Part shown: positions 1 to 8,380 of the stretch, piece by piece
Layout of the letters: every line of letters begins with the position of its first letter
Numbering within the stretch: the first letter of the stretch is position 1
Origin: Akkermansia sp.
GTDB lineage: Bacteria; Verrucomicrobiota; Verrucomicrobiia; Verrucomicrobiales; Akkermansiaceae
Assembly: GCA_022787425.1 (NCBI GenBank)
Contig: JALFWB010000011.1
Span: forward strand, 142,707 to 206,706
DNA length: 64,000 nucleotides
Reading direction: 5' to 3'
The notes under the pieces: model-generated
What the model saw: the letters and a program-made list of their open reading frames with translations, nothing else
Told to the model about the DNA's origin: nothing
Databases searched by the model: none
Position numbers and translations under genes: made by a program

Positions 1-2
1 GC

Positions 3-851
3 CTTCCCCTCAGTGACCTCCCGGTCCTGCCGAACTTGGATGTGATGACCAACGTGCACCCTAAGGGAATTGGCATCTGGCCCATGATTTTCGTGACGAT
101 TGCCTGCGGGGCTATCTCGGGATTTCACGCCACCCAGAGCCCGCTGATGGTACGCTGCACAAGGCGTCCGCAGGAGATGCGCCGCATTTTCTACGGTGCG
201 ATGATCTGTGAGGGGGCGGTGGCTCTCATTTGGGCCTGCGTGGGGCTCACGCTGCGCGACACGCTGACGGCCTACGCCATGGGGCCGGACGGCCCCGTGT
301 TCGGCGCGGGGGGCGGGGCGCTCTCATTCATGCAGCTTACCTTGGCCTCCCCTGCCACGGCGGTTACCTCGGCATGCGATACGCTCATGGGGGGCTTCGG
401 CACTGTGCTGGCGGTGCTGGGGGTGACCATCCTGCCTATCACATCCGGTGATACGGCTATGCGCAGTTGCCGCCTGATGCTGGCGGACACGCTGCGACTG
501 CGTCAGAATACGCCCCTGCCGCGTCTGGCAATCGCCCTGCCCCTCTTTGCGGCGGTCATCATCATTTCTCAAATCGATTTCAGCCTGCTGTGGCGTTACT
601 TCGGCTGGAGTAACCAGGCACTTTCGTGCATCACGCTTTGGATGATTACCGTCTTCCTGCGCCGCAACGGTCGCTGCTTCTGGCCGGCGCTGATACCCGC
701 GCTCTTCATGACGGTGGTTTGCACGGCCTACCTGCTCACCACCAAGGACTGCGGCATCGAGCTACCCTCCGCCGTCGGTACCTGGGCCGGTATCATCCTG
801 GCTTCCTGCGCCGCCGCCCTGCTCTTGCTCCGTCGGCAGAAGCAGGATTGA
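3..851 (+). CDS. cstA: CstA-family carbon starvation / peptide transporter, C-terminal part
   Basis: The reading frame is open from the left edge, so this is the C-terminal part of a longer gene. A TTG at 36 is only an internal codon. CstA proteins are inner-membrane carriers linked to peptide and pyruvate uptake under carbon limitation. The fragment carries the family hallmark SGFHATQSPLM near the window edge, followed by FYGAMICEG and several hydrophobic segments, including one around FAAVIIISQIDFSLLW and one at the very C-terminus (GIILASCAAALLLL), ending in a short basic tail. The gene is convergent with birA, three bases away. Which carbon source it serves cannot be read from the fragment. 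Confidence 0.85.
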   Translation, partial: LPLSDLPVLPNLDVMTNVHPKGIGIWPMIFVTIACGAISGFHATQSPLMVRCTRRPQEMRRIFYGAMICEGAVALIWACVGLTLRDTLTAYAMGPDGPVFGAGGGALSFMQLTLASPATAVTSACDTLMGGFGTVLAVLGVTILPITSGDTAMRSCRLMLADTLRLRQNTPLPRLAIALPLFAAVIIISQIDFSLLWRYFGWSNQALSCITLWMITVFLRRNGRCFWPALIPALFMTVVCTAYLLTTKDCGIELPSAVGTWAGIILASCAAALLLLRRQKQD

Positions 852-854
852 GCC

Positions 855-1583
855 TCACGCCTGCGGCTCGGTGAGGCGGTTGACGGTGATGCCGGGGATA
901 GAGAGGATGCTGCCGTCCGACTGCCGCAGGAGGGGGGAGCCGTCTTCGGCGATGCCGGCAAACAGGCCCCGGTAGCGGGTGGTGTCGGTTTCGACCTCGG
1001 ACAACACGCTGCGATCCCAAGCGGCATCCAGCAGCGGGGTAACGGCGGCGAGGTCGCCCTCACAGAAGGCGGTGAAGACCTCGGCGAGGTGCTCCGCGAG
1101 TTCAGCGCGGAAGTCATGCACGCTCGGGCAATGCGGCACGAGGTCAGCCAAGCGCACGGCGACATCCTGAGTGCGTCCGGCAAGTCCGGCGACGTCGTTG
1201 GCAATGTTGACACCGATGCCGATCGAGGCCATGCGGAGCGCGGGCCGTTCCACCAAGATACCTGCTAACTTTCCGCGTCCGACCATCACGTCGTTCGGCC
1301 AGCGCAGGCGCAGCCCGGGGATACCATAGGGGGACAGGGCCTGCATCATCGCCGCACCTGCGACCAAGGGAAGCAGACCCCAGTTGCGCTCGCTCTCAAC
1401 GTCCAAGGGCACGTTGTAGCAAATCCACAATCCGCCCGGCTCCCCGAACCAGGTGCGGTTGAAGCGGCCCCTCCCCCGATGCTGTGTGATGGCGTTCACC
1501 GCCGACCAAGCGGGCAGCCGGCGGGCCTCGAGGAAGGTGGAGTCGCACTCCGGCAGCTCATGGAATGTCCATTGTACTTTCAT
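855..1583 (-). CDS. birA: Biotin--[acetyl-CoA-carboxylase] ligase, no DNA-binding domain
   Basis: This enzyme joins biotin to the carrier lysine of acetyl-CoA carboxylase through biotinyl-AMP, in the cytoplasm. Visible motifs are the biotinyl-AMP loop QHRGRGRFNRTW, the catalytic-lid WPNDV, and KLAGILVE. At 242 residues it is the short group I form: the N-terminal helix-turn-helix of E. coli BirA is missing, so no repressor role is expected. The start at 1583 was preferred over upstream ATGs (1592 and beyond) because a -10 box TATGAT ends seven bases before it, which would place upstream starts inside the promoter. No downstream partner is co-transcribed, since cstA converges on it. Confidence 0.9.
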   Translation of the reverse strand: MKVQWTFHELPECDSTFLEARRLPAWSAVNAITQHRGRGRFNRTWFGEPGGLWICYNVPLDVESERNWGLLPLVAGAAMMQALSPYGIPGLRLRWPNDVMVGRGKLAGILVERPALRMASIGIGVNIANDVAGLAGRTQDVAVRLADLVPHCPSVHDFRAELAEHLAEVFTAFCEGDLAAVTPLLDAAWDRSVLSEVETDTTRYRGLFAGIAEDGSPLLRQSDGSILSIPGITVNRLTEPQA

Positions 1584-1590
1584 GAGCATC

Positions 1591-1620
1591 ATCATACACC
1601 ATCCGACGCGCTGTGTCCAA
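1591..1620 (-). promoter_or_regulatory. Promoter of birA, leaderless type
   Basis: On the minus strand, -35 TTGGAC (1615-1620), an 18-base spacer, and -10 TATGAT (1591-1596). The -10 box ends seven bases before the ATG at 1583, so transcription should begin at or next to the start codon. Confidence 0.6.
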
Positions 1621-1630
1621 CGTATTTTGC

Positions 1631-1659
1631 TTGCCAAACGTCGCCGATTATGCTACAAA
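1631..1659 (+). promoter_or_regulatory. Promoter of the MBL-fold hydrolase, leaderless type
   Basis: -35 TTGCCA (1631-1636), a 17-base spacer, -10 TACAAA (1654-1659). Six bases separate the -10 box from the ATG at 1666, and no Shine-Dalgarno sequence fits between them. Confidence 0.65.
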
Positions 1660-1665
1660 TGACTC

Positions 1666-2787
1666 ATGCAATCCACCGAGCAACCGCGCACGCTGTGCCG
1701 CCGCTTGGCCATTGGCCTGCTGAAGGTCGTCGCTGCGCTCATCAGCTTGGCGGCGGTCTGCCTGCTCGTGGATGCAGCCCTGCCGAGACTCATATGCCGC
1801 CCGGGTTCGTGGAGCGGTCCCGTCTCCGACTACTTTGACGGAGAGCGTTTCCACAATGGGCGCCCCGCTGCCAAACTGCATGCAAGCTGGAAAAAATGGC
1901 TGGCCGACCGCCCCACACGGGGCGAGTATCCGCGCACGGATCGCAACGAGCACACCCCTCAGCTAGCCCCGCGCGTGGAGGGTGCGGAGTGGGAGGCCAC
2001 GCTCGTCAATCACTCGACTTTTCTCCTCCGCACCGCTGGGCAGAATATCCTGACGGATCCCGTCTGGAGCGACTACACCTCCCCCGTCCAATTCGCGGGG
2101 CCGAAACGTTGTCGTCCCGTTGGAATTGAGTGGGATGCCCTACCCCGCATTGATGTGTGCTTCCTGTCGCACGACCACTACGACCATTTCGATGCCGACA
2201 CCCTGCGCCGTCTCACGAAGCGAGATAACCCGCTCTACATCGTCCCGCTCGGCCTGAAGAGCCTGCTGCGCTACCACTGCGGCCCGGTCCGCTGCATCGA
2301 GCTGGATTGGTGGCAGTCGCATACCTATAACGGTATCACCTACACCCTCACCCCGGCCCACCACTGGAGCAACCGCTACAAGGGTTCCGCCGCCGCCCGA
2401 CGCTCCCTCTGGGGCGGACTCTACCTCACCTCCCCCGGCGGGCCTTCCCTCTACTTTGTCGGTGACTCCGCCGCCTCACCCTTCTTCGCGGACATCCGCC
2501 GACGCCTCGGCCCCCCGGACCTCGCTCTCATCCCCATCGGCGCCTACCGCCCGGACTGGATTAAGAATAACCACATGGGCCCCTACGAAGCCGTCGACTG
2601 CTTCCGCACCCTCTCACCCCGCCTCGCCCTCGCCTGCCACTTCGGCACCTGGCAACTCGCCAACGAAGGCTACCAAGAAACCCTCGACGACCTCGCCTCC
2701 GCCCTCCGCCTCTCCCACATTCCACCCCACCTCTTCCTCCCCGCCCTCAACGGCCAAACCTTCCGAGGGAAGGCAAACGGGCAATAA
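1666..2787 (+). CDS. MBL-fold metal-dependent hydrolase, NAPE-PLD/RomA-like
   Basis: A 373-residue metallo-beta-lactamase-fold hydrolase of the UlaG/NAPE-PLD branch. The metal site is clear: LSHDHYDHFD supplies the HxHxDH ligands, with later histidines in PAHHWSNR and ACHFGTW and the aspartate in FVGDSA. A hydrophobic segment near residues 15-40 (LLKVVAALISLAAVCLLV) makes it an anchored or exported protein. The family includes phospholipase D-type enzymes and the RomA outer-membrane-associated protein, so a lipid or cell-envelope substrate is plausible, but none can be named from sequence. It has its own promoter and no obvious partner. Confidence 0.8.
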   Translation: MQSTEQPRTLCRRLAIGLLKVVAALISLAAVCLLVDAALPRLICRPGSWSGPVSDYFDGERFHNGRPAAKLHASWKKWLADRPTRGEYPRTDRNEHTPQLAPRVEGAEWEATLVNHSTFLLRTAGQNILTDPVWSDYTSPVQFAGPKRCRPVGIEWDALPRIDVCFLSHDHYDHFDADTLRRLTKRDNPLYIVPLGLKSLLRYHCGPVRCIELDWWQSHTYNGITYTLTPAHHWSNRYKGSAAARRSLWGGLYLTSPGGPSLYFVGDSAASPFFADIRRRLGPPDLALIPIGAYRPDWIKNNHMGPYEAVDCFRTLSPRLALACHFGTWQLANEGYQETLDDLASALRLSHIPPHLFLPALNGQTFRGKANGQ

Positions 2788-2841
2788 ATATCCCCCACGC
2801 CCAAGAAGGCAGGGGGATTTCTTACAGCCCCGGTAGGCGGA

Positions 2842-3180
2842 TCAGGAGTGTGCGAGCATGGAGGCGGCCATGAGGTTGCCGCGGGCGGCGGCGAGGCGGA
2901 GGGCGGCGAGGGCCTTGTCGGTGTCTTTGTCGATGATGGTGCCTTGGATGAGGCACATGGCGAGGACGAAGAGCGCGACGTGGTCGCCCGCTTGGGCGGC
3001 AGACTCGAGGGAAGCCAGGTCTTGGCGCGATTTGGTTTGGGCGAAGTAGATGCGGGCCAGCTGATTCTGCGCATCCGGATGCCCGGCGAAGGCGGCACGG
3101 CGCAGGTGATCTGCGCCGGCCGCGGCCTGACCTGAACGGAAGCACTCGGCACCGAGACGGAACTCCTCGTCAGCGTCCAT
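2842..3180 (-). CDS. Small Sel1/TPR-like repeat protein
   Basis: A 112-residue all-helical protein made of degenerate Sel1-like repeats: a GHPDAQNQLARIYFA unit, then AAQAGDHVALFVLAMCL, then AARGNLMAASML. There is no signal peptide, so it should be cytoplasmic and act as a protein-binding scaffold. The start MDADEEF at 3180 was chosen over an in-frame ATG 27 codons upstream because the upstream residues are basic, low in complexity, and overlap the end of the hexosaminidase gene. It lies seven bases after that gene and is probably co-transcribed with it. A longer Sel1 protein occurs at 47832-49118. Confidence 0.65.
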   Translation of the reverse strand: MDADEEFRLGAECFRSGQAAAGADHLRRAAFAGHPDAQNQLARIYFAQTKSRQDLASLESAAQAGDHVALFVLAMCLIQGTIIDKDTDKALAALRLAAARGNLMAASMLAHS

Positions 3181-3187
3181 AGTCGGG

Positions 3188-5485
3188 TTAAAGTTGGGTG
3201 GCCTGCCCCTCCTTGATGATACCCGCAGCGGCGTTCTCACCGGGCTTGGAAGGAACGACACGGAAGGAAGACACCGTACCGCGCAGGTTCATGCCGATGG
3301 TGTTGAGCGGCAGGATGAAGGTGGAACAAAGGTCCTTCTTATTATCATGGAAGGAAACCAGCGTCAGATCCTTCGCCTCCTGCCCATCGATGAACAGACG
3401 CGTAGCCCCCGGCGTGCCGATAAGCTGCAGCTTCACCTTCTTACCAACGGGCAAAGCCACACCGAAATCGAACTCCATGGTATCATCGCGCACAAAACCC
3501 ACATGCCCGCAGCTGTTCACCGCCAGCAAGCGACCGGAGCTGCCGCTGAGCAGCTCCTGCCCGGGCGTCTTATTATCCTTCAGCTCCACCTCCATGGTAA
3601 GCTCGTAATTCGGCCCGAGCGCAGGGCGATTGAGCCGGTAAGGCATGGAAGTCACTTTCGCCTCGATGGGCTTGTACTCCTTCGGAAGATAAAGCGGGTT
3701 GCACTGCGGAGCGAAGCCGAGCTTCTCAATCAGCGCACGATGAGCCTCAAAATCACGCGGCACCGACGTCGTACCCCACATCTTCTGCGAAACAATATCG
3801 GACGACTCACTGATGGTCTTCCAGAGGTCATAGGCCCCGTAGCCCGTGTGCTTGCGGTCCGTCATATCATTCCACACAGCGAAAGTCGCACCGATCAACT
3901 GCGGATGTCCGGCAGGCAGCGTCTCGTTACCAATGCGGTTGGGCAGCCAGTGATTGTACACCCACTTGTGATTCTTATCCATGCGGTAGTAGGGCGCAAA
4001 AGGCACAATGTACAAATGCCCGTCATTCGTGTTAATCACATCATAGCCCTGCTCCACGGAATCCCAAGCCTTGGCCCAGCCGCCGTTCCACAGGTTCATC
4101 TGCACACCCTTAGCCTGCACGGGCGTCTTGCCCTTCTTGGTATTCAGACTACCCCAAATACGCGGCGTGTGGTGCTTGGAGAGCACATGCTTGAGCAAAC
4201 CGTCCGCAAAACGGCGATAATCCTCCGCCGCGCCGAAGAACTCATCCGCCCCCACATGCACCACCTTGCAATCCCCGAACACCGCCTTACCGAGCTTAGC
4301 ATCCTTGTTCAGGAACTCATCGAACACGCTGTTCACGAAGCGCAGCGTCTCATCGGACGAAGCATCCAGCATCTCGCAGCGGCGCTTCTCGAAATGCGCC
4401 ATCGGCCCCTGATAAATGAGATCCGGGCGAACACGGGTAAAGGCCAGCGCATGTCCGGGCACATCGAACTCCGGCACGATGTTCACCCCGCGCAGCTTCG
4501 CGAACTTCACAAGCTCCATGAATTCCTCCTTGGTGTAGAAGACATCCTGCGCCGTCAGCTTATGACCGTTGGCACCGACCACATTCGACTCCAAGCGGAA
4601 GGCCGCATAGCTCTCCTTGAAGGGGTCCTTGCCTTCATCCACATACTGCTCGTGGAAGATGTAGTTATCACTCAGGTGCAGATGCAGGTCATTCATCTTG
4701 AACCACGACATCATGCGGATAATGTCCTTGATCGCCTCAAGCGTGATGGGCGTGCGGGCCACATCCAGCATGAAGCCACGGACCTTGAAACGCGGCATAT
4801 CCGCCGCCCGCCCACAGGGAACGGCACCGCCTGTTTGGCGCAGAATCTGCATGAGACTGCGGGCGCCCCAGACCAAACCGGCCCGGTCACCGCCCTTCAC
4901 CACAATCCCTTCCGGCCGGATGTCCAGCGTGTAGCATTCCGCATCCAGCGCCTTGTCCACCGAGAACGTGATACTCCCCTTCCCCGCCTTATTCTTCACG
5001 GAAACAGGCTGACCCACAACGGCACCGAACTCACTGCTGAGCACCTCCGCCAGCTCCTTGGGCGCGACAATGCTGTTGCCGAAGGTGAAGCTCCCCTCGC
5101 CTCCGCGCCATTCCAACAAAGCCGGCACCACCACGGGCTTGGCATTCCCCTGCGGCGCCGCATCAGCGGGCTGCAGTTTCAGCTCGTAATCCTTGCTGAT
5201 GACACTCTTGCCATCCGCTCCAGTCACCTTGAAGGCCACGTTCACCGGCACCTCACTGAGGAGCGCATCGGCCTTGATGTTGCCTTTCTTGTCCACAATC
5301 TGCTCGTAGTCCGCGCACAGGAACTCCACCTTGGCGTCCTGAGCCTTGGGCAGTTGCAAGGCCTTGGCACCGGGGGCGGGCGAGGCCACCTCGAGGGAAT
5401 CCGCAATCTTCTGCAACGGCTCCTGTCCCTGCATGGGAGCAGCAGCGAGTGCAACGGCAAGCGCTAGCATGGCTGTTTTAGTCAT
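3188..5485 (-). CDS. Secreted beta-N-acetylhexosaminidase, GH20
   Basis: Cleaves terminal beta-linked GlcNAc/GalNAc from glycans, by family knowledge through a substrate-assisted mechanism. The 765-residue protein starts with a Sec signal peptide (MTKTAMLALAVALAAAP). A GH20b-type alpha/beta domain follows (about 110-225), then the catalytic barrel beginning at RGFMLDVAR and DLHLHLSDN. The catalytic Asp-Glu pair is in HVGADEF at about 411-412. A C-terminal beta-sandwich resembling a LamG/concanavalin domain (about 620-740) may bind sugar. In a gut verrucomicrobial background this fits mucin O-glycan breakdown. The short Sel1 gene follows it. Confidence 0.93.
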   Translation of the reverse strand: MTKTAMLALAVALAAAPMQGQEPLQKIADSLEVASPAPGAKALQLPKAQDAKVEFLCADYEQIVDKKGNIKADALLSEVPVNVAFKVTGADGKSVISKDYELKLQPADAAPQGNAKPVVVPALLEWRGGEGSFTFGNSIVAPKELAEVLSSEFGAVVGQPVSVKNKAGKGSITFSVDKALDAECYTLDIRPEGIVVKGGDRAGLVWGARSLMQILRQTGGAVPCGRAADMPRFKVRGFMLDVARTPITLEAIKDIIRMMSWFKMNDLHLHLSDNYIFHEQYVDEGKDPFKESYAAFRLESNVVGANGHKLTAQDVFYTKEEFMELVKFAKLRGVNIVPEFDVPGHALAFTRVRPDLIYQGPMAHFEKRRCEMLDASSDETLRFVNSVFDEFLNKDAKLGKAVFGDCKVVHVGADEFFGAAEDYRRFADGLLKHVLSKHHTPRIWGSLNTKKGKTPVQAKGVQMNLWNGGWAKAWDSVEQGYDVINTNDGHLYIVPFAPYYRMDKNHKWVYNHWLPNRIGNETLPAGHPQLIGATFAVWNDMTDRKHTGYGAYDLWKTISESSDIVSQKMWGTTSVPRDFEAHRALIEKLGFAPQCNPLYLPKEYKPIEAKVTSMPYRLNRPALGPNYELTMEVELKDNKTPGQELLSGSSGRLLAVNSCGHVGFVRDDTMEFDFGVALPVGKKVKLQLIGTPGATRLFIDGQEAKDLTLVSFHDNKKDLCSTFILPLNTIGMNLRGTVSSFRVVPSKPGENAAAGIIKEGQATQL

Positions 5486-5491
5486 GCTCCC

Positions 5492-5519
5492 AGCATAGCA
5501 AAAGCATCCACCGAGTCAA
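5492..5519 (-). promoter_or_regulatory. Promoter of the GH20 gene, leaderless type
   Basis: On the minus strand, -35 TTGACT (5514-5519), a 16-base spacer, -10 TATGCT (5492-5497), then six bases to the ATG at 5485. Confidence 0.65.
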
Positions 5520-5551
5520 GCAAAAACTACGCCCGCATCCCCAATTTCGCC

Positions 5552-5580
5552 TTGCCATTCTGCCGGAAAAGGAGTATAAA
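5552..5580 (+). promoter_or_regulatory. Promoter of the M42 peptidase, leaderless type
   Basis: -35 TTGCCA (5552-5557), a 17-base spacer, -10 TATAAA (5575-5580), then exactly seven bases to the ATG at 5588. This decides the start: the in-frame ATG at 5552 lies inside the promoter. Confidence 0.7.
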
Positions 5581-5587
5581 GAGCGCG

Positions 5588-6664
5588 ATGAACATTCAAC
5601 TCTTCAAGGAATTGTGCGAGGCCTCCGGCGCCCCGGGCTTCGAGTACGGCATCCGCGAGCTCATCCTGCGCGAGATGACTCCGCTGGCCGACAGCGTGGA
5701 GGTAGACAACATCGGCAACGTCACCTGCCTCATCAAGGGCAAGAGCTCCGACAAGAAGATCATGTGCGCCGCTCACATGGATGAAATCGGCTTCATCGTG
5801 CGCCACATCGATGACAACGGATTCATCCGCATCCTTCCCCTGGGCGGATTTGACCCCAAGACCCTGACCGCCCAGCGCGTGACCGTGCACGGCAGCAAGG
5901 ATCTGCCCGGCTGCATGGGGGTGAAGCCCATCCACGTGATGACCCCGGAGGAGCGCACCAAGATGCCTGCCCTCACGGACTACGTGGTCGACTTGGGCCT
6001 TCCCAAGGAGGAGGTCGAAAAGTACGTCTCCATCGGCGATGCCATCACCCGGATCGGTGACTTGGTAGAGATGGGCGACTGCCTGAACGTGAAGAGCATC
6101 GACAACCGCGGCGGCTGCTACATGCTCATCGAGGCCGTGCGCGACATCCGCAGCAAGGGCGACCTGCCGGACTACGACCTCTACGCCGTCTTCACGGTGC
6201 AGGAGGAGGTCGGGCTGCGTGGTGCCCACGCCGCAACCCTCAAGATTCAGCCGGACTTCGCCTTCGCGTTGGACACCACCATAGCCTTCGACACCCCCGG
6301 CTCCGGCGCGCACGATAAGTGCACCGTGCTGGGCAAGGGTACGGCCGTGAAGGTGTACGACGGCACTCTGGTAACAGATAGCCGCATGGTCAAGTACATG
6401 ACCGCCTTGGGCAAGGAGAAGGACATCCCTTACCAGCTTGAGCTACTCGCCGCAGGTGGCACAGACGCCGGTGCCATGCAGAAATTCACCGCCGGCGGCG
6501 CCATCACCGGGGCTGTTTCCATCCCCGTTCGCAATGTCCACCAGAGCATTGAGATGGCCAACAAGTCGGACATCCAAGCCTCCGTGGACATGCTGGCCGC
6601 CTGCTTCACCAACCTCACCCGCTGGGACTGGTCTTGGCAACAGAAGACCCGCACCCTGAGCTGA
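5588..6664 (+). CDS. M42-family aminopeptidase
   Basis: A cytoplasmic dinuclear-metal aminopeptidase of the tetrahedral TET/PepA (glutamyl or deblocking) type that trims peptides. All family landmarks are present: AAHMDEIGF (metal ligand and adjacent Asp), DNRGG (bridging Asp), the catalytic pair in VQEEVGLRGA, ALDTT, and the final metal histidine in NVHQSIEM. At 358 residues it has the normal family length. The start at 5588 is set by the promoter spacing. The gene stands alone, with a strong hairpin after its stop. M42 genes are often annotated as cellulase M or FrvX; that is the same family, not a glycosidase. Confidence 0.92.
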   Translation: MNIQLFKELCEASGAPGFEYGIRELILREMTPLADSVEVDNIGNVTCLIKGKSSDKKIMCAAHMDEIGFIVRHIDDNGFIRILPLGGFDPKTLTAQRVTVHGSKDLPGCMGVKPIHVMTPEERTKMPALTDYVVDLGLPKEEVEKYVSIGDAITRIGDLVEMGDCLNVKSIDNRGGCYMLIEAVRDIRSKGDLPDYDLYAVFTVQEEVGLRGAHAATLKIQPDFAFALDTTIAFDTPGSGAHDKCTVLGKGTAVKVYDGTLVTDSRMVKYMTALGKEKDIPYQLELLAAGGTDAGAMQKFTAGGAITGAVSIPVRNVHQSIEMANKSDIQASVDMLAACFTNLTRWDWSWQQKTRTLS

Positions 6665-6686
6665 GGTCCCCTCACCTCTCTTCCCC

Positions 6687-6720
6687 CGCCGCCGAGTTCC
6701 GCAAGCCGAGCTCGGCGGCG
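6687..6720 (+). terminator. Hairpin terminator after the M42 gene
   Basis: Ten-base-pair perfect stem (CGCCGCCGAG at 6687-6696 with CTCGGCGGCG at 6711-6720) followed by TTATCTT, a weak U-tract. Confidence 0.6.
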
Positions 6721-6756
6721 TTATCTTGCTAACGAGACGCTCAGACGCCTTCTCGC

Positions 6757-7650
6757 TCACACCCACCCCTTACCGGGGATCCACCTACGATAGGAAGCAC
6801 TCGTCATAATTGGCTCAAGCCAGAAGAGAATTTCTCTCATGACGTCCCCAAAGAAGCGGGATGGAATCTCAACAGAATCCCTTTTTTGATAGCAGGACGC
6901 CTTCAGCTTTCGAATATAGGCGGACCATTCAGGTTGCTGCGCCTTGTAATAATCCTCTGTCTTCAGCACTGCGTAGTCCTCTATCTGTGTACTTCTGCGC
7001 ACAAAAGTACGATGTACCGCAGTTCTCAGAACAACATAATCAAACTTGCAATGGCGAGAAAGAAACCAAAGATCATAGAAATCCTTCATGCGTGAGCTCA
7101 TCTCTTTCAGCTGAACCATAGCCTGCCATTTCTCTGCAACTATAGACTCCGGAGAATAGCATTGAACCCGAGCCATCGGAAGGCCCTCCAACACGGATGG
7201 ATAATTCAAAACAACAGGCATGGGGTAGATTTCATCGCTGAAACCTATATCAACCTTCATCTCCATACAAGCACCGAAAACGTCGGCTTCAAAGGACACA
7301 CGGACACCGACATATAACGCCTCCTTAGCTATCTCCTCCACACGAAGATTAGTCGAAAACCTCACTCCATCCGACACACCGGGTTTCGTTCGAAGTATTG
7401 CAGTCACAACACTCCTTATATTATCCGGACTGTTTGATACTCTACCCAGCAGGTCTATATCCATGGTCGTTCTGGCTACACCGGCACCCATTCCCATGAG
7501 AAGCATACCTCCCTTCAGGTAGAAACGATCAGACAAAGGCGAAAGGGAAAGCCTGTAAAGAAATCGTTCCATGGCATAATGCCGCAGAAGCTTGGGCAAG
7601 GCGATGTTCAACTCTCGTGCTCGTTTTTGTAACTCTTCTTTCGTATTCAT
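6757..7650 (-). CDS. abiEii: Type IV toxin, AbiEii nucleotidyltransferase
   Basis: The toxin half of an AbiE-type toxin-antitoxin or abortive-infection pair. The family are nucleotidyltransferases that modify tRNA ends or use NTPs to stop growth. The 297-residue protein shows the transferase core: LKGGMLL at 45-51 and the metal-binding D64-x-D66 in MDIDLLG, with downstream helical regions typical of DUF1814. It overlaps the antitoxin gene by four bases (ATGA), so translation is coupled. The pair is clearly A+T-richer than its neighbours, which points to horizontal acquisition. Both catalytic aspartates are intact, so the toxin looks functional. Confidence 0.85.
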   Translation of the reverse strand: MNTKEELQKRARELNIALPKLLRHYAMERFLYRLSLSPLSDRFYLKGGMLLMGMGAGVARTTMDIDLLGRVSNSPDNIRSVVTAILRTKPGVSDGVRFSTNLRVEEIAKEALYVGVRVSFEADVFGACMEMKVDIGFSDEIYPMPVVLNYPSVLEGLPMARVQCYSPESIVAEKWQAMVQLKEMSSRMKDFYDLWFLSRHCKFDYVVLRTAVHRTFVRRSTQIEDYAVLKTEDYYKAQQPEWSAYIRKLKASCYQKRDSVEIPSRFFGDVMREILFWLEPIMTSASYRRWIPGKGWV

Positions 7651-8201
7651 GAGAAAATATATTTCAGATAGGGTGCCATCTTGTTCAGAACGCGCAGTCG
7701 CTTGGCTTCGGAATGCAGGAGGGACGGATTCAATTTCTCCTGCCCCAGTCTCAAAGCCTCGAGGAATATGGAAAGCCCTATCTTATTGCGGTATTTGAAG
7801 CAATCCACCACGGTACGTTCAGGTGTCGTAACACGATAGGGTCCGTACGCTCCCGCAATCTCGTCCCAGCACCCTTCCAACAATTCCGGAGTCGTGTACC
7901 ACACCCGGACAGGCATGGCGTATACACACGGCATGCGAACACCGCGCGGCAGTGCTACATAAAGAGCATCGGGTATCTGAGTCGTCATGCGGTGATGAGA
8001 CAAGGCTGATATGAGATTCATCACGGCCAGGGGCTGCCGAGCATTCAGCAGAGCCATGACATCGGCCTCGCCCAACAAGGCATCACCTTCAACCAAGACG
8101 CCCGACAACACGCGCTGTGCCTTCCCGGCAGCGAGACGACGGTACATCCGACGTCTCGCCGTTTTACCCTGATCAGACAACTCAGCAGGAAGAGCGCTCA
8201 T
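7647..8201 (-). CDS. abiEi: Type IV antitoxin, AbiEi-like
   Basis: The 184-residue antitoxin partner of AbiEii. It has a short N-terminal winged-helix-like region (RRRMYRRLAAGKAQRVLSGV) and a C-terminal domain with YRVTTPERTVVDCFKYRNKIG, the most conserved stretch of AbiEi antitoxins. By family knowledge the protein neutralises the toxin without direct tight binding and represses its own promoter. The in-frame ATG at 8249 lies upstream of the promoter boxes, so 8201 is the real start. An inverted repeat covers both boxes, as expected for an autoregulatory operator. The N-terminal DNA-binding region looks shorter than in many AbiEi proteins. Confidence 0.82.
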   Translation of the reverse strand: MSALPAELSDQGKTARRRMYRRLAAGKAQRVLSGVLVEGDALLGEADVMALLNARQPLAVMNLISALSHHRMTTQIPDALYVALPRGVRMPCVYAMPVRVWYTTPELLEGCWDEIAGAYGPYRVTTPERTVVDCFKYRNKIGLSIFLEALRLGQEKLNPSLLHSEAKRLRVLNKMAPYLKYIFS

Positions 8202-8208
8202 GGAACAA

Positions 8209-8239
8209 ATTGTAGACAAAAAGACTCTGTTTGTCAACA
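8209..8239 (-). promoter_or_regulatory. abiE promoter with overlapping operator
   Basis: Minus strand: consensus -35 TTGACA (8232-8237), a 17-base spacer, -10 TACAAT (8209-8214), then seven bases to the ATG at 8201. A dyad covers both boxes: arms TGTAGACAAA (8211-8220) and TTTGTCAACA (8230-8239) pair at nine of ten positions around a nine-base centre. AbiEi antitoxins repress their own operon through inverted repeats, so this is the likely operator. Confidence 0.75.
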
Positions 8240-8340
8240 TTTTTCTCACGCTATCACCGAAAAAGACGGCATCATGTCAAATGAGGCGAGGGCATCCGCC
8301 TGCGGGGTGTGATTTTCTTGCTGATTTCCGCATTTTCTGC

Positions 8341-8368
8341 TTGAAAGGCGGTAGGGATGGTGTATACT
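8341..8368 (+). promoter_or_regulatory. Promoter of the PAS-SpoIIE phosphatase
   Basis: -35 TTGAAA (8341-8346), a 16-base spacer, -10 TATACT (8363-8368). The ATG at 8381 is 12 bases further on, giving a very short leader; the alternative ATG at 8357 is inside the promoter. Confidence 0.6.
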
Positions 8369-8380
8369 GGGGGAATACGG

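Noticed and set aside
3194..5467. A 757-codon open frame on the plus strand opposite the GH20 gene
   Set aside because: Exact antisense shadow of the hexosaminidase, with its length explained by G+C-biased third positions; no domain, no promoter.
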